From assembly GCA_015057275.1 (NCBI GenBank), contig SVEO01000005.1, forward strand, positions 62,001 to 126,000: 64,000 nt of DNA, written 5' to 3'. Shown here piece after piece: positions 34,841 to 43,683 of the stretch; positions within the stretch are counted from its first letter, which is position 1, and every line of letters begins with the position of its first letter. The notes under the pieces were generated by a model. It had not been told where the DNA came from, searched no databases, and saw only the letters and a list, made by a program, of their open reading frames with translations. This stretch comes from Lachnospiraceae bacterium (GTDB lineage: Bacteria; Bacillota; Clostridia; Lachnospirales; Lachnospiraceae). The translations under genes were made by a program, and so were the position numbers.

Positions 34841-36082
34841 ATGCAGATGACTTCAAGAAAACTCGCCTACAGACGATGGCTGGTTCGCATTTTTGTTGTA
34901 ATGGTTGCGGCCGCAATTGGATATATATGGTATTTTTATGATAGCAAAATCCCCGATTCGATGAGCATTTCCAGTCAGGAAGATGAGCCGTTTGCCATGA
35001 ATATGCCGTATCTGACATCGATGGAAAGTGACGCGGCGGAAGTATCAGTCAGCGCCAACCGTATCCAGTCGGAAGTGCTTGGTACCTATGAAATTGAAGT
35101 AAAGCTGCTCGGCATCGTACCGCTAAAAACGGTGGAAGTCAATGTAGTCGAGCGTGATGTTGTCTACCTTGGCGGTGAACCGATTGGGCTCTATTTACAG
35201 ACGGACGGCGTAATGATTATCGACACCGGTGAAGTAACCGATGCAAACGGACAAATTACCGACCCGGCAAGTGAGCTTGTACGCGCCGGCGATTATATTG
35301 TTAAAATCAACAATGTACCGGTCAGCAGTAAGGACCAGCTTGTATTTCTTGTGCAGAAGTACGGCAGTGAGCCGATTCAAATGCAGACTCGTCGCGGCAG
35401 CAAGCTGATTGATTTACAAATTACACCATCACGGCAGAGTGACGGTACGTATAAACTCGGCATCTGGGTGCGCGATGATACACAAGGTATTGGTACACTG
35501 ACCTATACAAGACAGGATGGCACCTTCGGTGCACTCGGTCACGGCATTAGTGATGTTGATACGAGCAAGCTGCTTACGTGCAACGGCGGGACTTTATACA
35601 AAGCCGATATCTGGGGCATCGTCAAAGGCGAGGAAGGCGAGCCGGGCGGTTTGTGCGGGATGATTCATTATGAGGAAGCAAACGAACTCGGCAGCATTTT
35701 AAAAAATTCCGATTGCGGCATCTATGGCACTTGCAACGAATTGATGCGTTCCGAATATCAGTCGCAGACGATTGAGGTTGGCTACAAACAGGAAATCGTT
35801 ACCGGCGCTGCACAGATTTATACGAACGTAGACGGAGAGGCGCAATATTATGATATCAACATATTGGAAATCAGTTACAACGAAAATTGGGGAAATAAGG
35901 GTTTAATCATCGAAGTGACAGACCCTGAGCTTTTAAAACTGACCGGCGGAATCATTCAGGGCATGAGTGGCAGCCCAATTATTCAAAATGGCAAGTTGGT
36001 CGGTGCGGTGACACATGTGTTTGTGGATGACCCGACAAGAGGGTACGGGATTTTTATTGAGGAGATGCTGAGCAGTGATTAA
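34841..36082 (+). CDS. spoIVB: SpoIVB serine peptidase
   Basis: This 413-residue S55 peptidase is secreted from the forespore and starts SigK activation by cleaving SpoIVFA in Bacillus. It has a membrane anchor (about 16-34), a PDZ domain (about 110-195) and the S55 domain. The catalytic histidine is H234 in GALGHGISD and the nucleophile S378 in GMSGSPIIQNG, at the same number as Bacillus S378. AGGAGG lies eight bases before the ATG at 34841. It normally precedes spo0A, but here the polysaccharide locus follows. Confidence 0.95.
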   Translation: MQMTSRKLAYRRWLVRIFVVMVAAAIGYIWYFYDSKIPDSMSISSQEDEPFAMNMPYLTSMESDAAEVSVSANRIQSEVLGTYEIEVKLLGIVPLKTVEVNVVERDVVYLGGEPIGLYLQTDGVMIIDTGEVTDANGQITDPASELVRAGDYIVKINNVPVSSKDQLVFLVQKYGSEPIQMQTRRGSKLIDLQITPSRQSDGTYKLGIWVRDDTQGIGTLTYTRQDGTFGALGHGISDVDTSKLLTCNGGTLYKADIWGIVKGEEGEPGGLCGMIHYEEANELGSILKNSDCGIYGTCNELMRSEYQSQTIEVGYKQEIVTGAAQIYTNVDGEAQYYDINILEISYNENWGNKGLIIEVTDPELLKLTGGIIQGMSGSPIIQNGKLVGAVTHVFVDDPTRGYGIFIEEMLSSD

Positions 36083-36120
36083 AGAATATGCACAAATCAA
36101 GCGAATGCACAAATAATCAG

Positions 36121-36149
36121 TTTACAACACAAGTAAAATTTGGTATACT
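36121..36149 (+). promoter_or_regulatory. SigA-type promoter of the polysaccharide locus
   Basis: TTTACA (36121-36126) and TATACT (36144-36149) are 17 bases apart. Initiation would be near 36156, 27 bases before the first gene. I saw no comparably good promoter in the next 23 kb, though gaps there are too short to hold many. Confidence 0.72.
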
Positions 36150-36182
36150 TGAAATAATTATAAATACTAAGGGTAGGAAAGT

Positions 36183-38120
36183 ATGTCTAAAACACGAGAG
36201 GATAATTATATTATGAGGGAAGATACGAAAGAGCTCAGTATCGCAAAACATCAAATATTTTGGCGTCGGGCCGGGCTTATATTCATGGATGCAATGTGCA
36301 TTATTATTGCGATGGTTGGTGCGTTGTGGGTTCGCTATGATTTCAAATTCAATGCAATTGAAAAGATATACTACGGCACTGTGCACAGCTATATGTTGAT
36401 AAACATTCTTTGTACAATTCTCGTTTATTGGATTTTTAAGCTTTATACAAGCCTTTGGCGATTCGCGAGTGTCGAAGAGTTAAAGTATATTGTTAGTGCG
36501 GTTATAACCTCGACAGCTCTACAGTTGGTTGGGATGGAGCTAATGCAACTTCCGATTCCAAGAAGTTATCCGTTCATCTATATATTGTTGCTATCTGTAT
36601 TGCTTTTAATGAGCCGTTTTTCGTATCGGTTGGTACGAATTGCGATTCATGAGCGCAGAATCAGAGAAAAGATTCGGCCGGTACGCACGATGATTGTCGG
36701 CGCGGGTTCCGCCGGATTTATGATTGTGCGAGAAATGAAGAACAGCAAGCACTTGAGCCGAGATGTGCGCTGTATTATTGATGATGCACCGGAAAAAAAA
36801 GGTACTTATTTACAGGGGATTCCAGTTGTCGGAGGTAAACATTTAATTCCGGAATATGTCAAGAAACATGACATTGAAGAAATCGTTATTGCCATCCCGA
36901 CGATGCCGGCGGATAAGAAAAAAGAGTTGCTCGAAATCTGCAATGCAACTGCATGCAAGATTATGATGCTGCCGGGCATTTACCAGTTGGTAAATGAAGA
37001 AGTCAGCGTATCAATGCTGCGCGAGGTACAGATTGAAGATTTGCTCGGTCGACCACCGGTGAATTTGGAAATGGATGAGATTATGGATTATGTGCAGGAT
37101 AAGGTCGTGCTGATTACCGGCGGTGGTGGCTCCATTGGCAGTGAAATCAGCAGACAGATTGCATTACATAATCCGAAGATACTTATTATCTTTGATATAT
37201 ACGAAAACAATGCATATGAAATTCAGAATGAACTGCGGAAAAAGCATCCGGATCTTAACCTACAGGTGTTAATCGGTTCTGTAAGAAATTCAAGACGTGT
37301 CAACTGGATTTTTGATACCTATCATCCGGATCTTGTATTTCATGCAGCCGCGCATAAACATGTGCCACTCATGGAAAACAGCCCGAATGAAGCAATTAAA
37401 AATAATGTTATGGGAACCTATATCGTTGCGCGTGCGGCTGATCGCTACGGCGCAAAGAAGATGGTACTCATTTCTACAGATAAGGCGGTGCGTCCAACAA
37501 ACATCATGGGTGCATCCAAACGATTGTGCGAGCTTATTGTTCAAAGTTTTGCGCAGGGTTCCAAAACAAAATATGCGGCGGTACGTTTCGGTAATGTACT
37601 TGGGAGCAACGGAAGTGTAATTCCGCTGTTCCGCAAGCAGATTGCAGAGGGGGGACCGGTAACGGTAACCCATCCGGATATCATTCGCTATTTCATGACG
37701 ATTCCGGAAGCAGTTAATCTTGTGTTGCAGTGTGGTGCGCTAGCCCAGGGTGGCGAGATTTTTATTCTCGATATGGGTGAACCGGTAAAAATTATTAATC
37801 TTGCAGAAAACATGATTCGATTATCCGGTTTGGAACCGGGACGTGATATTGAGATTAAGTTCACAGGCCTGCGTCCGGGCGAAAAGCTTTACGAAGAATT
37901 GCTGATTAATGAAGATCATCTTTCTAAGACATCCAATAATCGAATTTTCGTGCAGATGCAGGAAAAGGTAGATGAGAAGATGATTCAGAATATGATTGAA
38001 GATTTGGTGGCTGAAGCATATGATGAATCGGCAGATATCAGACAGATTGTACAGCAATTAGTTCCGGAGTATACGATTCGCAAGGAAGAAGCGAAAGAAG
38101 CAGCCGCAACGACAGTATAA
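36183..38120 (+). CDS. Membrane nucleotide-sugar 4,6-dehydratase (PglF/CapD-like)
   Basis: This 645-residue protein has four N-terminal membrane helices (about 28-145), a CoA-binding-like Rossmann domain (VGAGSAGFMIVREM near 173), and a second NAD-binding short-chain dehydrogenase domain (GGGGSIGSE, 313-321). The active site reads STDKAVRPTNIMGASKR, with Met in place of the usual Tyr, as in PglF/FlaA1-type UDP-GlcNAc 4,6-dehydratases. It likely forms UDP-2-acetamido-2,6-dideoxy-4-keto-hexose. The aminotransferase downstream would use that product. Start at 36183 has GGGTAGGAAAG; ATG at 36213 is possible. Exact stereochemistry is inferred. Confidence 0.9.
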   Translation: MSKTREDNYIMREDTKELSIAKHQIFWRRAGLIFMDAMCIIIAMVGALWVRYDFKFNAIEKIYYGTVHSYMLINILCTILVYWIFKLYTSLWRFASVEELKYIVSAVITSTALQLVGMELMQLPIPRSYPFIYILLLSVLLLMSRFSYRLVRIAIHERRIREKIRPVRTMIVGAGSAGFMIVREMKNSKHLSRDVRCIIDDAPEKKGTYLQGIPVVGGKHLIPEYVKKHDIEEIVIAIPTMPADKKKELLEICNATACKIMMLPGIYQLVNEEVSVSMLREVQIEDLLGRPPVNLEMDEIMDYVQDKVVLITGGGGSIGSEISRQIALHNPKILIIFDIYENNAYEIQNELRKKHPDLNLQVLIGSVRNSRRVNWIFDTYHPDLVFHAAAHKHVPLMENSPNEAIKNNVMGTYIVARAADRYGAKKMVLISTDKAVRPTNIMGASKRLCELIVQSFAQGSKTKYAAVRFGNVLGSNGSVIPLFRKQIAEGGPVTVTHPDIIRYFMTIPEAVNLVLQCGALAQGGEIFILDMGEPVKIINLAENMIRLSGLEPGRDIEIKFTGLRPGEKLYEELLINEDHLSKTSNNRIFVQMQEKVDEKMIQNMIEDLVAEAYDESADIRQIVQQLVPEYTIRKEEAKEAAATTV

Positions 38121-38135
38121 TATCATTATTTAAGA

Positions 38136-38173
38136 GGAAGGTCCTTTTGCGAAATCTTTCGCAAGGGCTTTCC
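38136..38173 (+). other. Hairpin in the dehydratase-aminotransferase gap
   Basis: GGAAGG...CCTTTTGCGAAA and TTCGCAAGGG...TTCC pair around TCT with small mismatches. AAACATTTTTAG follows. It may be a partial terminator or attenuator that lowers expression of the downstream 25 kb. The gap spans 38121-38224 and also holds the GAGAGGAGAAG ribosome binding site of the next gene. Confidence 0.5.
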
Positions 38174-38224
38174 AAACATTTTTAGTATATTTTACAGAGG
38201 GATAAAGAGAGGAGAAGTTTTCAG

Positions 38225-39442
38225 ATGAATATGAAACATAGAAGTGTACCTTTTAGCCCACCGGATATTAGTGAGTTGGAAATTCAAGAAGTGATAGACA
38301 CATTACGTTCCGGCTGGATTACTTCGGGGCCAAGAACAAAGCAACTTGAGAAAAATCTAGCGGAGTTCTGCCATACCAATAAGGTTGTTTGCCTGAATTC
38401 TGCGACGGCAGCGGAAGAACTGAATCTTCGAATTCTCGGTGTCGGCGAGGGGGATGAAGTCATCGTACCGGCATATACCTATACAGCCTCTGCGTCTGCG
38501 GCAATCCATTGTGGTGCTACGATAAAATTTATAGATTCACAAGCAGATTCCTGTGAGATGGATTATGACAAGATGGAAGCTGCCATTACTGAAAAGACGA
38601 AAGCTATCATTGCTGTTGATCTTGGGGGAATTCTCTGTGACTATGATCGTATTTTTCAGGCAATCCAAAACAAACGAAATCTCTTTACCCCGTCTAATAA
38701 AATCCAGCAGGCGCTGGGACGTGTAGCAGTAGTTGCCGATTGTGCACATGCACTCGGTGCATCCCGTCATGGAAAAATGGCCGGTGAGATTGCAGACTTT
38801 ACCTCGTTTTCTTTTCATGCGGTAAAGAATTTTACTACGGCAGAAGGTGGAGCTGCTACCTGGAAATCTATTCCGGGTATTGACGATGAGGAAATTTATA
38901 ACCAATTTCAGTTATATAGTCTCCATGGGCAGTCAAAGGATGCACTTGCCAAAACAAAGCTGGGTGCATGGGAATATGACATCATTGGGCCTTGGTATAA
39001 GTACAATATGACGGATATCATGGCGGCAATCGGGCTGAAACAGTTAGAACGTTATCCAGATATGCTTAAAAGAAGAAAAAGCATCATAGAAAAATACGAT
39101 ACCATGTGTAATGAATTAGGCGTAAAACACCTGAAGCACTATGGCGAGGACTTTACAAGTTCGGGACATTTGTATTTGACACGTGTGCCGGGAATTACGT
39201 TAGAACAAAGAGCAGAAATTATTACCAAGATGGCAGAGCGTGGTATTGCATGCAATGTTCATTATAAGCCACTTCCGATGATGACTGCATACAAGGCGAT
39301 GGGATGGGATATCAAAGATTTTCCAAATGCATACAGATATTTCGAAAATCTGATTTCTTTGCCTCTACATACGAAACTGACAGATGATGATATACAATAT
39401 GTGATTGAAAACTTTACAGAAGTAGTAAATGAATACCAATAA
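38225..39442 (+). CDS. DegT/DnrJ/EryC1/StrS sugar aminotransferase (PglE-like)
   Basis: This 405-residue PLP enzyme transfers an amino group to a 4-keto nucleotide sugar. The N-terminus reads VPFSPPDISELEIQEV, typical of the UDP-4-amino-4,6-dideoxy sugar branch. The PLP lysine is K201 in FSFHAVKNFTTAEGG, and IVPAYTYTASASAA is the cofactor-binding region. With the 4,6-dehydratase upstream it should make UDP-2-acetamido-4-amino-2,4,6-trideoxyhexose, the precursor of bacillosamine. No PglD-type N-acetyltransferase is seen in the window, so the sugar may stay unacetylated or be modified elsewhere. Pathway assignment is inference. Confidence 0.88.
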   Translation: MNMKHRSVPFSPPDISELEIQEVIDTLRSGWITSGPRTKQLEKNLAEFCHTNKVVCLNSATAAEELNLRILGVGEGDEVIVPAYTYTASASAAIHCGATIKFIDSQADSCEMDYDKMEAAITEKTKAIIAVDLGGILCDYDRIFQAIQNKRNLFTPSNKIQQALGRVAVVADCAHALGASRHGKMAGEIADFTSFSFHAVKNFTTAEGGAATWKSIPGIDDEEIYNQFQLYSLHGQSKDALAKTKLGAWEYDIIGPWYKYNMTDIMAAIGLKQLERYPDMLKRRKSIIEKYDTMCNELGVKHLKHYGEDFTSSGHLYLTRVPGITLEQRAEIITKMAERGIACNVHYKPLPMMTAYKAMGWDIKDFPNAYRYFENLISLPLHTKLTDDDIQYVIENFTEVVNEYQ

Positions 39443-39461
39443 ATCACATAAGGAGAATGCA

Positions 39462-41312
39462 ATGGGTTTAAAAAAATGGGAAGATCTTCCGGACGAAATA
39501 AAAGTACCGGAGATAAAAAAATATTATGATATACTGTATAAAAAACGTTTTAGTCTTTTTTTTAAGCGGATTTTTGATCTTATCATTGCAATTGTTTTAT
39601 TAATAGTTCTAAGCCCGGTGTTTTTAATGATATCACTTATGATTATAGTGGATTCTCCGGGAGGAGTTTTTTATCGACAGATTCGAGTTACTACCTATGG
39701 GAAAGAGTTTAAAATACATAAATTCAGAACCATGGTTTCGAATGCAGACCAAATTGGTTCGCAGATTACGGTAAGGAATGATGCCAGAATTACCCGGGTG
39801 GGAGCGATGTTGCGTAAGATTCGATTGGATGAGATACCACAACTACTTGACATCATTAACGGTTCTATGTCTTTTGTGGGGACCAGACCGGAAGTGCCTA
39901 AGTATGTAGAACAGTATACAAACGAGATGAAAGCTACGCTTTTGCTTCCGGCAGGGATTACCTCGGAGGCGAGCATTCGATTTAAAGGAGAGGCTAAGCT
40001 TTTAGCATCTGCAGAAAATGTGGATGAGGTATACATAAAAGAAATTTTACCAAGAAAAATGGTTCATAATTTGGACTCCATTGCTAATTTTAGTTTCTGG
40101 GGAGATATTAGAACGATGTTCCGCACCGTTTTTGCAGTGCTTGGTAAGGACTATGCGGATGATGTAGCTAATAACAATACGATAAAGACGATTGCATTGT
40201 TAACCAATAATGATGATGATATTTACTGTTTCAGAAAAGAACTGATTGAGGCAATCGTCGAAAACGGATATCAGGTTTTGATTTCGTGCCCTTATGGAGA
40301 AAAGTTCGAACTTATGAAAGACATCCCTTATCTATACGATAATCCGGTAATTGATCGGAGAGGAACCAATGTGATAAGTGATGGGAAATTGTTTCTACAT
40401 TATCGTAAACTCCTAAAAAAATATAAGCCGGCGGTTGTATTAACATACACAGCGAAACCCAATGTATACGGTAGTATTGCGGCTCATCAGCTACATATTC
40501 CCGTAATTAATAATGTCACAGGTTTTGGCAGTGTCTTAAATCAGGGTGGAATATTACAGAAATTTATTATGCTGCTATTTAAGGCTGCTTACCAGAAATC
40601 TGAATGCATTATGTTCCAAAATGCCACCAATATGCAGTTGGCGCAAAATTTAGGCATGGTTCGGGGGGAACATGTATTAATTCCGGGGTCAGGTGTTAAT
40701 ACAGAACGTTATCCTTTGCAGGAGTATCCGGCTGGAGGGAATGGTATAACCGGAGAAACAGTAGTGTTCAATTACATCGGAAGAATTCTTCACGATAAGG
40801 GTGTTGATGATTATATTGAAGCTGCGAGACGAATTAAGAAAAAATATCCGGCGACAGAGTTTAATATGCTTGGTTTTATTGAGCCGACAGAAAATCATTA
40901 TGAGCAGGAATTGAAGGAACTTAGCGAACAGAACATTGTCATTTACAGAGGAAGTCAGAAGGATGTGAAACCGTTCATTGCTAAATCACATGCGACCATT
41001 CATCCGTCTACCTATGGAGAGGGAATGAGCAATGTACTTTTGGAGAGTGCATCTTCCGGCAGACCGCTTATAACGACCGATAATCCCGGATGCATGGAAA
41101 CTTTGCAGGATGGAATTACCGGCTACCGATATCATGGCGGTGATGTCAGTCAGTTGTGTGATGTAATTGAAAAGTTTCTTGCTCTTTCTAATAGGGAACG
41201 ACAGATCATGGGTGAAAAAGGTCGTGAATATATCAAAGAAAACTTTTCGCGCTCTGTTGTTGTAAATGCCTATCTGGAAAAAATAAAAGAAATTATTCAG
41301 GATGAAACCTGA
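39462..41312 (+). CDS. Fused phosphoglycosyl transferase and GT4 glycosyltransferase
   Basis: This 616-residue protein joins two enzymes. Residues about 1-225 are a small monotopic phosphoglycosyl transferase like PglC: one re-entrant hydrophobic segment (about 36-62), FYRQIRVTTYG, KIHKFRTM, the catalytic dyad D123-E124 in RLDEIPQLLD, and MSFVGTRPEVP. It would load a sugar phosphate on undecaprenyl phosphate. Residues about 240-616 are a GT4 glycosyltransferase like PglA, with FNYIGRILHDKGVDDYI and HPSTYGEGMSNVLLESAS. The fusion predicts the first two steps of glycan assembly in one chain. AAGGAG precedes the ATG at 39462. No frameshift or stop separates the halves. Confidence 0.9.
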   Translation: MGLKKWEDLPDEIKVPEIKKYYDILYKKRFSLFFKRIFDLIIAIVLLIVLSPVFLMISLMIIVDSPGGVFYRQIRVTTYGKEFKIHKFRTMVSNADQIGSQITVRNDARITRVGAMLRKIRLDEIPQLLDIINGSMSFVGTRPEVPKYVEQYTNEMKATLLLPAGITSEASIRFKGEAKLLASAENVDEVYIKEILPRKMVHNLDSIANFSFWGDIRTMFRTVFAVLGKDYADDVANNNTIKTIALLTNNDDDIYCFRKELIEAIVENGYQVLISCPYGEKFELMKDIPYLYDNPVIDRRGTNVISDGKLFLHYRKLLKKYKPAVVLTYTAKPNVYGSIAAHQLHIPVINNVTGFGSVLNQGGILQKFIMLLFKAAYQKSECIMFQNATNMQLAQNLGMVRGEHVLIPGSGVNTERYPLQEYPAGGNGITGETVVFNYIGRILHDKGVDDYIEAARRIKKKYPATEFNMLGFIEPTENHYEQELKELSEQNIVIYRGSQKDVKPFIAKSHATIHPSTYGEGMSNVLLESASSGRPLITTDNPGCMETLQDGITGYRYHGGDVSQLCDVIEKFLALSNRERQIMGEKGREYIKENFSRSVVVNAYLEKIKEIIQDET

Positions 41313-41344
41313 TTTATTTTAATGAAATAAGAAAAGAGGTAAAA

Positions 41345-42664
41345 ATGATGTACAAAAGTTTATACGAAAAATTAGTTGCTCGTGAAGAAACCTTATCCTT
41401 GGTAGGGTTGGGATATGTCGGTATGCCGATTGCAGTTGCTTTTGCTAAAAAGATTAATGTTGTCGGTTTTGACTTAAACACATCAAAGATTGAGTTATAT
41501 AAGAACGGTATCGACCCGACACGCGAAGTGGGAGATGAAGCGATTAAGGCTTCAACAGTTGAATTCACAGCAGATGAAAGCATGCTGCGTAAAGCAAAAT
41601 TTCACATTGTTGCGGTGCCGACCCCTGTAAATGATGACCACACGCCGGATTTATCTCCGGTTGAGGGAGCAAGTCGCATTCTTGGCCGTAATTTAACAAA
41701 AGGTTCTATTGTTGTGTTTGAATCCACCGTATATCCAGGTGTTACGGAAGAAGTTTGCGTTCCGATTTTAGAAAAAGAGTCTGGTTTGAAATGCGGCGTT
41801 GATTTTAAGATTGGTTATTCGCCGGAAAGAATCAATCCGGGTGATAAGGTACATCGCCTTGAGACGATTACTAAGATTGTATCCGGTATGGATGAAGAAA
41901 CACTCGATGTAGTTGCAAAAGTTTATGAATTGGTTGTCGAGGCTGGGGTTCATCGGGCAGAAAGCATTAAGGTTGCAGAAGCTGCAAAGGTTATTGAGAA
42001 CAGCCAGCGTGATATCAACATCGCATTTATGAATGAACTTTCCATTATCTTTAATAAAATGGGAATCGATACACAGTCTGTTCTGAAAGCGGCAGGTACG
42101 AAATGGAACTTCTTAAAATTTTATCCGGGATTAGTTGGCGGACATTGCATCGGTGTGGATCCGTACTACCTTACATACAAGGCAGAGATGCTCGGATACC
42201 ATAGTCAGATTATTCTGTCCGGTCGTCGCATCAATGATGATATGGGTAAATATGTTGCTGAGAATGTTGTGAAAAATCTGATTACTGCTGATAAAGCTGT
42301 GAAAAATGCAAAAGTAGCCGTGCTTGGTTTTACATTCAAAGAGGATTGTCCGGATACTAGAAATACGAAGATTATTGACATTGTGAATGAACTGGGAGAA
42401 TACGGTATTCATCCGGTTATTGCAGATCCTGAGGCAGATGCAGAAGAAGCAGAGCGTCTCTATGGTATGAAGTTTGTTGATATGAGTACAATCAAAGAAA
42501 TGGATGCCGTAATTCTTGCGGTTGCGCATGCTAAGTTCAAGGATTTAACAATGGAAAACATGGATAAAATGTTTGGTAAGGGTCAAAAGGTATTGCTTGA
42601 TCTGAAAGGCGTTTTAGACCGCAAAGCATATGAAGCAGCAGGCTATTCTTATTGGAGACTGTAA
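41345..42664 (+). CDS. UDP-N-acetylhexosamine 6-dehydrogenase (TviB/WbpA-like)
   Basis: This 439-residue nucleotide-sugar dehydrogenase oxidises C6 of a UDP-hexosamine to a uronic acid. The NAD motif is LVGLGYVGMPIAVAF (about 18-32), PTPVNDDHTPDLSPV is typical of the UDP-HexNAc branch, and the catalytic cysteine is C268 in LVGGHCIGVDPYY. It most resembles TviB/WbpA (UDP-GlcNAc 6-dehydrogenase). The adjacent epimerase suggests UDP-GlcNAcA is then turned to UDP-GalNAcA. UDP-ManNAc dehydrogenase (WecC) is a less likely alternative, as no 2-epimerase is adjacent. Confidence 0.85.
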   Translation: MMYKSLYEKLVAREETLSLVGLGYVGMPIAVAFAKKINVVGFDLNTSKIELYKNGIDPTREVGDEAIKASTVEFTADESMLRKAKFHIVAVPTPVNDDHTPDLSPVEGASRILGRNLTKGSIVVFESTVYPGVTEEVCVPILEKESGLKCGVDFKIGYSPERINPGDKVHRLETITKIVSGMDEETLDVVAKVYELVVEAGVHRAESIKVAEAAKVIENSQRDINIAFMNELSIIFNKMGIDTQSVLKAAGTKWNFLKFYPGLVGGHCIGVDPYYLTYKAEMLGYHSQIILSGRRINDDMGKYVAENVVKNLITADKAVKNAKVAVLGFTFKEDCPDTRNTKIIDIVNELGEYGIHPVIADPEADAEEAERLYGMKFVDMSTIKEMDAVILAVAHAKFKDLTMENMDKMFGKGQKVLLDLKGVLDRKAYEAAGYSYWRL

Positions 42665-42685
42665 GCAAGTAGAGGAGAAATAAAA

Positions 42686-43660
42686 ATGGGATACAAAGAT
42701 TTAAAATTTTCGGAAGATTCCTTGTTTTTAGTGACAGGTTGTGCAGGTTTTATCGGTAGCAATTTATGCGAAGCAATCTTAAATATGGGATATCGGGTGC
42801 GTGGTTTGGATGATTTGTCTACAGGTTTACAAAAAAATGTCGACATGTTCCTTGATAATCCTAATTATGAATTTATTAAGGGTGATATTAAAGATTTTGA
42901 TACATGTATGAAAGCTTGTGAAGGTGTAGATTATGTATTGAATCAGGCTGCATGGGGAAGCGTTCCGCGTAGTATAGAAATGCCGCTGTTTTACTGCGCG
43001 AATAACATTCAGGGAACATTGAATATGTTGGAAGCTGCGCGACAGAATGGAGTTAAAAAGTTTGTTTATGCTTCCAGCTCTTCTGTTTACGGAGACGAAC
43101 CGAAGCTTCCGAAAAAAGAAGGTGTTGAAGGAAATTTATTATCTCCGTATGCAGTAACAAAAATGTGTGATGAAGAATGGGCAAAACAGTATACAAGACA
43201 TTATGGTCTGGACACTTACGGTATGCGTTATTTTAATGTGTTTGGTCGTCGTCAGGATCCGAATGGTGCATACGCAGCAGTAATACCGAAATTTTTAAAG
43301 CAGTTATTGAGTGGTGAAACTCCTACGATTAACGGTGATGGAAGACAGAGTCGTGATTTTACTTATATTGAAAATGTAATCGAAGCGAATCTGAAATCTT
43401 GTCTTGCAACTTCTGAGGCGGCAGGACAGGCATTCAATATTGCCTATGGCGGACGCGAGTATTTGATTGACATTTATTACGGTCTTACCGAAGCATTGGG
43501 GATTGATGTGGAACCAAACTTTGGACCGGATCGTGCCGGAGATATAAAGCATAGCAATGCTGATATTAGTAAGGCGAAAGAGTTACTGGGATATGATCCT
43601 GAGTGGAGCTTTGACAGAGGAATTAAAGCTGCGATTGAGTGGTACAAAGAGAACTTGTAA
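42686..43660 (+). CDS. UDP-N-acetylhexosamine(uronate) 4-epimerase (TviC/WbpP-like)
   Basis: This 324-residue extended short-chain dehydrogenase has the NAD motif [17 protein letters not shown], the catalytic SSSSVYGDEPKLPK and YAVTK (Tyr-x3-Lys), and QAAWGSVPRSIEMP, a stretch typical of the WbpP/TviC/WbgU group that acts on N-acetylated UDP-sugars. Directly after the TviB-like dehydrogenase it probably converts UDP-GlcNAcA to UDP-GalNAcA. It could also act on UDP-GlcNAc. A GAGGAG site lies before the ATG. Confidence 0.85.
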   Translation: MGYKDLKFSEDSLFLVTGCAGFIGSNLCEAILNMGYRVRGLDDLSTGLQKNVDMFLDNPNYEFIKGDIKDFDTCMKACEGVDYVLNQAAWGSVPRSIEMPLFYCANNIQGTLNMLEAARQNGVKKFVYASSSSVYGDEPKLPKKEGVEGNLLSPYAVTKMCDEEWAKQYTRHYGLDTYGMRYFNVFGRRQDPNGAYAAVIPKFLKQLLSGETPTINGDGRQSRDFTYIENVIEANLKSCLATSEAAGQAFNIAYGGREYLIDIYYGLTEALGIDVEPNFGPDRAGDIKHSNADISKAKELLGYDPEWSFDRGIKAAIEWYKENL

Positions 43661-43683
43661 TGTTTTTATAAGGAGTGTGCAGG

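Noticed and set aside
36121-36183. ops/JUMPstart or LoaP-type element at the polysaccharide promoter
   Set aside because: No GGCGGTAGNNT-like sequence or stable leader hairpin is present before the first gene.
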